NCBI RefSeq assembly: GCF_030272615.1
Contig: NC_081412.1
Coordinates: 477,809,657 to 477,873,656, forward strand
Direction: 5' to 3'
Length of the DNA: 64,000 bases
Origin: Cryptomeria japonica
Taxonomy: Eukaryota > Streptophyta > Pinopsida > Cupressales > Cupressaceae
Notes under the pieces: model-generated
The model's input: the letters and a program-made list of their open reading frames with translations, nothing else
Told to the model about the DNA's origin: nothing
The model's database searches: none
Position numbers and translations under genes: made by a program
Shown here: positions 36,907 through 47,400 of the stretch, piece after piece
How the letters are laid out: each line of letters begins with the position of its first letter
Position numbering within the stretch: the stretch's first letter is position 1

Positions 36907-39726
36907 ATGGCATTCATTCATAGATTCGACCGTGTCCGCCGATTCCAGCGACCAGCCGATGCAGGAGAGCCGGTAAGTACCCGAAAACCTCCTCGTACTT
37001 TCACGCATTTCGAGTTTTGTCATAAATGCATGTTTAGGAGCAATAAATGCGCTAGGAATAGGATATTTAAAAAGTGCAAAAACGCGCAACCGCGTCTGTG
37101 TCGGGCCCAGGCGCGTCTGTGTCGGGCCCAGGCGCGTCTGTGCCTGGAACCGCGTTTGTGTTGAATGCGGACGCGTTTGTGAAATGTAGCAGCGTCTGTG
37201 CTTTATAGGAGCGTTTATGTCATGTAGGGACGTCTGTGTTCCCTAGTCGCGTTTGTGTCTGGCATAGGCACGTTTGTGTTCATAAAACGCGTCTGTGTTT
37301 CGGAAGCGCGTTTGTGCAGTATATAAGCGCGTTTATGAGTTAAAAGCGCGTGTGTGTTGTAAAAGTGCGTTTGTGTGTTTAAATGCATGGTTTTAGTCTT
37401 TTAGGTCAAACCGGCAGTTCTGTGATGAACATACGCTGTCGATTGGATAAGCTGCTGAGAGGATACACTCAAGCAGGTCCTCTAGAAAGATTAGGATAGA
37501 TCCAGGCACTTTGTGATGAACAGGGAGCACCAAGATAGACAGCACTTTGTGATGAACAGGGAGTGCGAATGTGAGTGACACTTTGTGATGAACAGGGAAT
37601 GTCATACACGTAGTACTTTGTGATGAACAGGGAGCACTACTTAGGGTAGATAGCAACACTTTGTGATGAACAGTGAGTGTCACTAGGATAGATAACCAGA
37701 TGCATTTAGGTAGCAAGTAGCATTTTGTGATAAACAGTGAATGCCACAATAACTGACATGATTGAGTTGACTGCAGGAGTATTTGCTGATGTTAGAGTCA
37801 CGGGAGAGATTCCCATCGACTCAGAGACTGCGACCAGAGTTGTCGATCCAAGACATGATTTCCATTGAGGAGATGGGTCTCACACATATGCTCTATGTGC
37901 CCGAGTTTCGGGCAAACATGGGGTTGCTGACTGCGTTGGCCGAGAGATGGCACTCAGAGACATGCACGTTTCACCTGCCGATGGGTGAGATGACAGTGAC
38001 ATTAGAGGATGTATACAGGATTTTGCATGTTCCTATTGATGGAGAGTTGATTCCCTACGACCGTGATGGTGACAGGGAGGCATTGAGACGGGTTTTTCAG
38101 GATCCCGATTTGGAGATGCGAGCAGGTCATGTAGCCTGGGATACCATGACTGCCACAAGTTTAGCATTGCCAGCAGTTGTTGGGGGAGTCATCAGTGGGT
38201 ATTTGTGTCCAGACAGGGCCACACGAGGATTGGCAGTGCGCTGGGGAGGGGCATTGGAAACGCTGATGGCAGAGCACACTAGGTATGCATGGGGGCCATG
38301 TGTCCTGGCACATTTGTATTATGAGCTGCATCAGTTTGTGTACCACGGATCAGTGGGTTTGGGCTGCGGCATGACTCTCTTGCAGGTGTGGGCCTATGAG
38401 CACCTTCCCATCACACGGCCCATTCATTTCAGAGGCAGAGGACAGGGACAGAGTTTTGTGCACCTGTATGACATGATCACATCCCAGCCTCGGATTGGGA
38501 GATTGGAGCATTGGAGGCGAGTCATTGATGATATTGACATGGTGATCTGGAGGCCGTACCTGGGGTGCGAGGAGTGGGAGGACGATGCCTTGGAGCTACC
38601 ATATGTGTTTAGGAGCAGGTATCTGATGGGGCGGACGCCCTATATTCTGGAGAGGCAGCTTATTGATAGGGTGTGCAGGCAGTTTGGGCGGATCCAGCGG
38701 ATGCCACGGGGCTCGGGCATGTATGCCCGTACGGTCAGAGATCAGGTGCAGTTTGGCCCACTGCTATCATATGATCAGGCGGTGACGCAGCTAGCGGAGA
38801 TGATGCCGATGCCATGGGACATGTGGCCAGAGGTAGATGATGCAGGGATGGACGCAGAGTACTCTGCGTATTGGGCAGAGCATCCATTTCCCAGATTGAC
38901 AGATCCGGCAGAGCCACTAGATGGAGAGGGTGGAGGAGATGATGATGATGGAGGAGGAGATGGAGGTAGGGGCCGGCGGAGGCGGAGGGGAGTGGTGGGA
39001 GAGAGGCGGGTGGCACCTCGGAGGGAGGGAGGACAGGAGAGAGCAACTCCAGTGGTGAGAGGATGGGGTGGACTGCCCCTACAGGTACCAGCAGCACAGG
39101 GTCCTAGACAGGGACCGAGACAGGTGCAGGCAGAGGTTGAGGGACAGGCACAGCCACAGGTACCTATACAGGCATAGGGACAGGTGCAGGCAGAGGTTGA
39201 GGGACAGGCACCTGTAGGGGAGGAGCCACAGGCAGAGGCGGAGAGCGAAGACTCTGAGGAGGATGAGGTGGTGAGGCTGTGGGAGATCTGCCAGGGCCAG
39301 GCAGATGAGATTGAGGATTTGGTGCGGGAGAGGAACCACCTCAGGATCAGGGTCCGAGACACAGAGCGGGAGAGGGATCAGGCCATCCAGAGATATACAG
39401 AGGCCGAGACAGCTCTGAGGGCAGGTAGGCGGGCAGCAGAGGATGCAGGGGCAGGCTACGCATATGTTTTGCGAGCCGGAGAGGAGATCGCCTACTGGAG
39501 GGATCTATACTATGCAGTCGTGCCAGCAGATCAGCGGGCTAGGAGCTTCCATAGATCGTCGCGCACAGCGACGACTACGGGAGGGAGTCGCAGGAGACAA
39601 GCATCCAGCGGTGGGGTTATGGGGCCTCCACCACCACCAGAGAGACAGGGGGATCCAGGGGCGGGTCCATCTATAGCTCAGACTCCGTCGAGGCGAGGTG
39701 GCTCCGAGGGAGGGAGTTCCTCATAG
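36907..39726 (+). CDS. plant mobile domain (PMD) protein, predicted spliced gene, antisense in element 1
   Basis: Predicted exon 1 (36907-36972) encodes 22 residues from MAFIHRFDRVRR and ends at CCG before GTAAGT. Exon 2 starts at 37777 after TTGACTGCAG; both junctions are in phase 0. Exon 2 has no ATG at its start, which supports splicing. Its product has the PMD pattern: ERWHSETCTFHLPMGEMTVT, LEDVYRILHVPIDG, LQVWAYEHLP. Then follow an acidic-glycine run, an arginine cluster, a Gln-rich repeat, an in-frame TAG at 39175-39177, and in the same frame a coiled coil and Ser/Gly-rich tail to 39726. PMD proteins (the MAIN/MAIL1 family in Arabidopsis) act in nuclear gene silencing; a role for this copy is inference. 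The TAG probably was CAG in the repeated GQVQAEVEGQ segment. The coding part is richer in G+C than its surroundings. Confidence 0.75.
37081..37380 (+). repeat. cluster of GCGTCTGTG motifs, PMD side
   Basis: About fifteen irregularly spaced copies of GCGTCTGTG or GCGTTTGTG on the plus strand. The same motif occurs on the opposite strand in the element-1 leader, so relative to each gene's own direction the orientation is the same. Confidence 0.85.
37412..37747 (+). repeat. array of seven hairpins with constant core TGTGATGAACA
   Basis: Units centred near 37426, 37518, 37554, 37590, 37625, 37668 and 37732 share TTTGTGATGAACAG (first unit TTCTGTGATGAACA; last TTGTGATAAACAG). The flanking arms differ from unit to unit but stay complementary, for example GCACT with AGTGC, TGACA with TGTCA, GTAGTACT with AGCACTAC, ACACT with AGTGT, GTAGCATT with AATGCCAC, CGGCAG with CTGTCG. 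The unit at 37505-37531 has two mismatched positions. Confidence 0.8.
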
Positions 39727-41220
39727 CTATAGTGGGCTCCCATTGTATCAGTAGATGTACCATTGTTGTATTGTAGACACCTGCGGGTGATTCTTTTGTA
39801 GCCATATGATTCTTTTGACATCATTGTATCATGACACATTTTGAGTATATATGAGAGATGATCCATTTTTTTGCGGCAGCTATATGCATTTGTACCTTAT
39901 GTGATGAAATGTTCTTATGTGATACGGATGCTTATATGATGCAATGCAATATATTTTTGTTCTTTTATATTGTATATGTGATGCATGATGCAAATGTGAA
40001 TGTATGTAATGCAAATGAATATGATAATGCAAATGAGTATTTACATAATGAAAATGTGAGATGTGCTAACATGTGTTGTATGCAGGATGTGATGCAATTG
40101 TGATATCTATATGTATGTATGAAATGCTTATATGTGGTGATGTAGGTGTAACTATATGAAATGCAAATGTTTTTGGTGTGTCATTATACTCAGTCATGTG
40201 ATAGCGGGCTACGCGGACTTGAGAAGGACGATGGAAGTCAATCAAGAAAGGGGGATGGAAGACAGAAGATATGAATGTGAAAGAGCTTCTTGTGCGTTAT
40301 CATCATTGAGCTTATTATGGCAGAATAGGTTATGACAATCGAGGCATTTGTTCGGCCCAGAAAGTCATTGTACCTGTTTGCATGGAGATAAGACAGTCAC
40401 AAACAAGGAATGCCCCAGTTCATACTAGACTCACAGTGTCCTCATATCCTTGGACAAGTCATAGCATTACTAAAAGACAATCCACAGACAGCAAATGCAA
40501 ATAGGTGACGATACCCCATCCTCGCCTTTCTAGTCAAAGACATCCTGGAGATAGAATCTCTAGTCAAAGACATCCTGGAAAAGCTAAAAGACATGTCACC
40601 AAAAGATAAAATCAAAAGAAAACCAAGACTCGACACCAACATCCACTGTAGTCCTCAAGTTTAGTGTCTCTTGTCACTTGTTTAAGTCTTATTCGATTGT
40701 GGTCACAATGTTCACTTTCACAAAAAAAAAAAAAAAAAAGATAGATAGCACTGAACCATATGTTGTCTGAGTCTGTTGAAAGATTTGATTTTGTTGAAGC
40801 CCATTGTTGCTGCTGTGTCTTATCTGAAACTGACTGAATCCATGAAACTGATACCTTATTGTGGAGAAGATGGAACTTTATTGTGGATTGGCGATGCAAA
40901 TGTTGCTTTATTGCGGATTGTGCGCGGATAGACTTGAAGGAAGCTGGAAGAAACTATACTCCTCGAAACATGTGATGTTCTCAGTTCCACACCCATTACT
41001 AGACGTAGGAATTGGCCGTAGTCACAGATAGGATCTGATTTATTATGGATGGAAAAGGGAGTGAAAAGGGAGGGTTATGGAGGGCTAACCAATCTTAGGT
41101 AGATCAATAACAAGCCATGATGGGAATGGGTAAGTTTATTGTGAGTGAATAGGTTGTGAGTGTGTGCAAAGTGAAAGGATGAAAGAGAATCCTGAAGGAG
41201 GGAGGAGCAAAGTCCCTACG
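39727..41220. other. non-coding region between PMD gene and pol of element 1
   Basis: It lies downstream of both convergent genes. AT-rich with many ATG/ATGCAA repeats (39890-40160). Blocks shared with element 2: ATCATCATTGAGCTT near 40300 and two copies of CTAGTCAAAGACATCC near 40531 and 40560. A run of 18 A lies near 40722-40739. No gene seen. Confidence 0.55.
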
Positions 41221-41370
41221 CATGGCGCTGGTGACCCATTTTTCACCATGGTACTTGCCCAGGGCGCCACCGAAGTGGTTTTCACCGTTGGACGAAATTA
41301 TTTCTCTTTACTTTTTTCGATTTTTCAATTTTTTTGTTGTCACAAGGCGCCTGTTTGCCAGGTTTTCACC
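41221..41370 (-). repeat. three bulged hairpins 3' of element-1 pol
   Basis: Copies at 41221-41250, 41263-41286 and 41346-41370. In element sense each has an outer stem, AAAA, an inner stem and a loop; the clearest is GGTG AAAA CCAC TTCG GTGG CGCC. The region also reads as a lysine-rich tail with GENLANRR and GENHFGGA after the pol stop, so it may be a former coding extension. Confidence 0.65.
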
Positions 41371-41463
41371 AAGTAACGATTTTTTTTGTTTTTATAATTT
41401 TTTTGTATTTTTGAACTTTTTTGATTTTTTTTGTATTTTTGCATTAGGATATTCAAAAAGAGC

Positions 41464-44400
41464 TTATGTGTAGAACCTGCGAAGGTGCATGCTGTTGATA
41501 GGATCCTCCAAGGATTCACCTTCTGTAGTTGAGAGCTGATATGCCCCAGATCCATATGCTGCTGTGATGATGTAAGGACCAAGCCAATTTGGTTCGAACT
41601 TGCCCTTCTTATCTCTGTCTTGCTGATTTTTGGGGTTCTCTCTGAGGACTAAGTCACCTACCTCAAATGTGCGAGGCTTGACCTTGTGATTGTAACTGCG
41701 ACTCATTCGTTGTTGGTAAGCCTTGAGATGATTAAAAGCAGTGTGTCGTCGTTCCTCCAGCAGTTCTAGTTCTTGTAAGCGGGAGACCCTGTAGTCTTCA
41801 TCGTTGATTATGTTTCTCAAGGAGACCCGTAAAGAAGGTAGCTCGACCTCAATAGGCAAGATGGCTTCAGCGCCATAGACAAGTGAGTAGGGTGTAGCTC
41901 CTGTAGGTGTGCGGACACTGGTACGATAGGCCCAAAGTGCGGGATTGAGTTGGACATGCTAGTTACGGCCAGCGTCGTCGACTGTCTTTTTAAGTATTTT
42001 GAGAATTGTTTTGTTAGACGCCTCAGCTTGGCCATTACCTTGGGGGTAGTATGGTGTGGAGAAACAATGAAAGATATGGAAGCGCTCACAGAGTTCACGA
42101 ACATCCTGGTTCTTGAAAGGACGCCCGTTATCGGTGATAATGGAAGTAGGAATCCCGTATCGGCAAATGATGTAGTTCAGGATGAAAGTAGCGATTTGTT
42201 TCCCAGTAACTTGTGTGAGAGGCACAGCTTCAATCCACTTTGTGAAATACTCTGTGGCTGTGATAATGAATTTATGTCCATTGGAAGAAGGAGGGTGAAT
42301 CTTGCCTATGAGATCGAGTCCCCACTGACAAAAGGGCCAAGGAGATGCAAGTGGCTGTAGTTCTTGTGCTGGTGCATGTATAAGGTCTCCATGAATTTGA
42401 CACTGCTTACACTTCTTGACAAACTGATATGCATCTTTTTCCATAGTAGGCCAGTAGTATCCAGTCCTGATGAGTTTCTTGGCCAAGGTAGGACCACTAG
42501 TATGCGGACCACATATCCCTTCGTGCACTTCTCATAACGCAATCTGAGCTTCGTCACTCTCTAAACATCTAAGGAGGGTGCCATCTAGACCTCGTCGGTA
42601 TAGGATATCAGCTAGGATAACGTATCGGGAGGATTGGCGAATGAAAGTGCGGCGTTGGTTGTTCGATAGATCGAGAAGTAAGATATTATCGCGAAGGTAT
42701 GTGAATATGGAACCATATAACTGGGATTCAGGACCAACAACACATATCATTTCCGTAGGAGTGATCTCATATGACGGAATCAGCAGGTTGTCAACCAGGA
42801 ACTCATAGCAGGTCTCATTTTACGGTAGATCAATGAGCGAAGCAATTGTAGCCATGGCATCAGCAGCACGATTCTGTTCTCTTGGTATCTGCTCAAACTC
42901 TATCTTTGCAAAGTGTTGTTTCAGATCATCTACCAGTTGTTTGTAAGGCATTAGCTTTTCATCTTTTGTTTGATAATCATCAGTTGCTTGACGGATGACA
43001 AGTTGAGAATCCCCAAAAACACGAAGTTCTTGGATCTTCCACTGAACTGCAATTCTTAACCCAGTTGTTAATGCCTCGTATTCCGCTATATTGTTGGTGC
43101 AAGGAAATGATAAGCGGTATGACTTTGGTATAGAATCGCCTTGGGGAGTTATAAAGAGTATACCCGCTCCTGCCCCATGCTGTGTGTATGAGCCATCAAA
43201 GTATAGTTGCCATGGCTTTGCAGGTGATATTGTTAGAATGGACTCATTTGGAAATTCTGACTATAGAGGAACATCATCTATCATGGGAGCATCTGCCAGT
43301 TGATCTGCGATGGCTTGTCCTTTTATGGCTTTTCTGTCCACGTATTCAATGTCGAATTCACTTAAAATCATTACCCACTTGGCCAGTCGCCCAGTAAGTG
43401 TAGCTTTGTTGAGAAGATATTTTAGTGGATCAATTCTGGCAATCAACTTAGTCTTGTGAGTGAGCATATAATGTCGTAATTTTTGTGAAGCAAAGACCAC
43501 AGCGAGACATGCACGCTCAATAGGTGTGTAGTTCAACTCATATCCCACCAACGTGCGACTGATATAGTAGACTACTTTTTCCTTGCCGTCAGGTATTTGC
43601 TATGCTAGGAGTGCCCCCAGTGCTGTTGGAGTAGCTGATATGTAAAGTAGCAATGGTTGATCCGGAATTGGTGGCATCAAAACTGGCGGGTTCAAAAGAT
43701 AGTCTTTGAGTGCCTGAAAAGCCTGTTGACAGTTCTCATCCCATTTGAACTTGATGTTTTTGTGTAGCAGGTGCTGGAAAGGATTGCACTTATCTGCAAG
43801 TTGTGCTATGAATCTTCGTATGGACTGGAGTCTCCCTTGTAAAGACCGAAGTTGACTGATATTCTTGGGTGGCGGCATGTCCAAGATAGCCTTGACTTTT
43901 GCTGGATCAGCTTCTATTCCTCTTTTAGACACAATGAATCCTAGGAGCTTCCCGGAGGTTACTCCAAAGACACATTTCTTTGGGTTTAATCTTACCTTGT
44001 ATTTTTCCAGCCTATCAAAAGCAACTGAAAGTATGTCCAAGTGTGTATTTCTGTCTATTGATTTAACCAAAAGGTCGTCAACATAATCTTCCACCGTTAC
44101 ATGCATGAGATCATGGAAGATAGTAGTCATAGCTCGTTGATACGTGGCACCTGCATTTTTCAGCCCAAAGGGCATGACATTCCAGCAGAAGGTTCCCCAT
44201 GGACAAGTAAATGATGTTTTATGTTGATCTTCAGGTGCAATCCTGATCTGATTATATCCCGAGAATCCGTCCATTAAAGATAACATCTCATGGCCTGCTG
44301 TGAGATCAACAATTAAATCGATGTTTGGTAATGGGAAATCATCCTTCAGACAAGCCTTGTTGATATCCCTGAAGTCTGTACATATTCGGATGCTGCGATC

Positions 44401-47400
44401 TGGTTTGCTAACAGGTACTAAGTTGGAAATCCATTTAGGATAATCAATTGGGCGTATGAATCCGACATCCAGTAATTTCTCCAGCTCTGCCTTGACTAAT
44501 AATGCCACTTGTGGATGCATTTTCCTCAATTTCTGTTTTACTGGTTTTGCCCCCGGTTTGACTGTTAAATGATGCATTACTAAATCGGGGTCTAGTCCAG
44601 GCATATCAGCATAAGACCATGCGAAGTTGACTTGTCGTTCCTTAAAGAAGCTTATGAACCTTGCTTTCTCGGCCTCTGTCAATGATTGAGCCAAAAATAT
44701 GTTATGTGGAACCTCTGTTGTACCAATGTTTGTCTTTATAGTCTCCTCTACCAACATGGATGATTTTTCCTCGTATGATGCTGGGAGAATGTCAAGCCTT
44801 CCATCTTTGGGCGCCTCAGAGAGGTTTTCACCCTCAGATACGTCCTTTCTTTTTACTTTTTTAGAGTCAGATAGCGCCACAGTGTGGTTTTCGCCATAAG
44901 ACCCTTGTTTTGTTTTTATTTTCACATTTTTGCGACTAGAAGGCCCGACACCCTCGCCAAAGTATGCCATGTTATTAAGCTCTATGGCGTATCCTGCTTT
45001 ATGGTCTCCAAGAGGAAGATCATCGCGAATGCCAAGATAATCGACTATAGCTTCGTCATTTTGAAATGTATCAAGCTGTGCTGGTCCATCCTGATCCCAG
45101 TCAATGAGTTGGGGGTGAACGAGGGGAAGGTCTTTAGTGTTTTCAGAGTTCGCAAGGTTAATAGTGAAGATGTGGTTATATTCAGGTATGTCAAGATAGT
45201 CATCGAGGTCGTCAATGGCACTCTCCTCATCAGTTTCGATCGTGAGTGAGTCCAAATTATCATCACTAGTAGCACCCTCAGGGACAGGTGTCCTCATCCT
45301 ATGTGATCTTGACCTAGGGCCTTGAAACGAAGCTTGTGCGGGATCCTTATGGGTCGGTTCTTGACCAACTCTGAATTTCTTGTAAAACTCCTCCTCCTCT
45401 GTAGGTTCCTCTGGCTCTCTAAATGTCTCGTTGAGCTCATAGTCGCTGGAGGATTTGTCTGAACCCCATTCCCATTCGTTGGAATCTGTAGAATAGTCAT
45501 CTTCTTGTTGAACTTCAGCCACTTTGACTCGCCATATCTGTTTTGTTCTTTTATTGTGAATCTTGGGATTTAGAAAACCAAGCCCCTTGGAGCGTTCCCT
45601 TCTTGTAGTTAGCTCAGGTTGTAAAGGCTCCATGACACCTTCTTTGCGTAGTCCGAGAGGGCTTTTTCCATCATACCCAAATCTTTGTAGAATTTTGAAA
45701 CCTTTGCCATAGTTCTCACAGGGTATTATAATTTGATCATGTGTATCCTCTTTAGCGTCCTTATATAGCATTTTATATAAATTTTCTTCCTCTAGTTCGC
45801 CCCATTTTTGAAAGACGGTAGGATCCCATTTGAGTAGCATGATGGAGATTTGCTTATTAGGATGTGGCCTCCCATATTCCTTGGGAGAGGTCATGACTTG
45901 TCGTAAGAACATTGTTTGATTCAGAGTGTATTCTCCCATGCCTTTGTCTTGAAACTTGGCTCTAAGTTCACCTTGTTTGGATGTCGAGGGCTTTAATGAC
46001 TCAGGATCAATATATGCTGAAGAAGGAGTAGCTTCACGATTGCTGGGAATGATAGTCTCAGTATGTGATCTCAAGTTATTGCAATATATGAATGGATTTG
46101 GATCACCATTGACTGTTACCTCGACTCCATTATGAGGAAACTTAATGCACTGATGATATGTTGATGGGACTGCCCTCATTTCATGAATCCACGGACGTCC
46201 TAGCAATATGTTATACGTAAGGTCTAGATCCAGGACTTGACAAACCACATCCTTTGTGACTGGCCCTATTCTTAGTGGTAAGATGACCGTGCCCTTGGAC
46301 GAACGCTCTTCATCATCATAAGCCTTAATAGTGATTTGGTTTGTAGAATTTACAGCTTTGTCAGAATATCCCAATTGTCTGATGGTGCTCAATGTACAAA
46401 TATTAAGACCTGCTCCTCCATCTATCAGGACTCGCTTTATTCGGTGTTTATGTATGAAGGCTTCAATATGTAGAGGTGCATTATGAGGCTGACTTATGGA
46501 GGCGTCATCGGCTTCTGTGAATGTGAGGGAGTGTGGAACGGATAAATATCCCACCATGGCTTGAAACTGGTCCACGTTTAGATCAGTAGGGACAGCAGTA
46601 TCTCTCAAGGTTTTGTCAAGGACAGCTTTATGTGCAAGAGATATACGTAAGAGCTCAAGAATAGAGATGAGTGCGGGTGTTTTCCCTAATTGCTCTACAA
46701 GGTCGTACTCAGGCTTAGTTGACGGAAGATTGGTATTCTTAGTAGAGGTACCTGGCAATGTGATCTTACCTCGACGGGTTGTAACATGACATTCAGAGGT
46801 AGATGTGGACGAAGATCCCACACCTTTTAGGACAATTTTGGGTCTTGGAGAAGAATTCTCAGGATTTTTATTTTTGATAGTAATGGTAGAAATATGATTG
46901 TCCATTGAAATGTGATTAATAGTGGAATCATAATTGTAAGATGTTCTGGTGTAATTGGCTTGATCATCTGTGACTTTGCCTTTTCCCTTGTCATGTTTTG
47001 GGAATGGTTCCTTAAACACCTCATGCTCTTGATTAGATGAATGTCCCTCAATCTCAATATCTCCTCTGTCAATGAGATCTTGTACAATGTTTTTCAATCG
47101 ATGGCAATTACTTGTCTTGTGACCCTTGCTCTTATGAAACTCGCAAAATTCATCATCATTCCACCAATTTGGTTTGACCTTTGGTTCATATGGAGGAAAA
47201 TCTGGGACTGTGATCACTTTGTTTGCTACAAGCTTTTTGAATACTGATTCAAGTGGTTCTCCCAATGGAGTGTACTTCCTTCGTGGTTTTGAAGTTGTTT
47301 GATTGTTCACTTGATTGTTGGTAGAACTTGATCCAGAAAAGACGAACTTTGGTCTTACTGTGTTGGCATCAACAACACCATCATTAACCGTGTTCTTGTT

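Larger units (their letters stand above)
36973..37776 (+). other. predicted intron of the PMD gene, carrying two repeat arrays
   Basis: It begins GTAAGT and ends TTGACTGCAG, 804 bases. It holds a cluster of about fifteen GCGTCTGTG-type motifs (37081-37380) and then seven hairpins with a constant core (37412-37747). The minus-strand ORF across the hairpins is a by-product of the repeats. Confidence 0.6.

Noticed and set aside
37421-37740. snoRNA box C (RTGATGA) in each hairpin loop
   Set aside because: GTGATGA matches box C, but no CTGA box D at a suitable distance and no antisense guide were seen; the match is part of the repeated core.
37393-37749. 118-residue minus-strand ORF over the hairpin array
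   Set aside because: It is produced by the repeat units (VHHKV-like repeats) and lies inside the predicted intron of the PMD gene.
38735-39362. Minus-strand ORFs of 86-195 residues opposite the PMD gene
   Set aside because: Low-complexity Ser/Pro/Cys/Leu translations of the G-rich plus-strand coding sequence; no domain.
43182-45249. Plus-strand ORFs opposite element-1 pol
   Set aside because: Antisense shadows of conserved pol domains.
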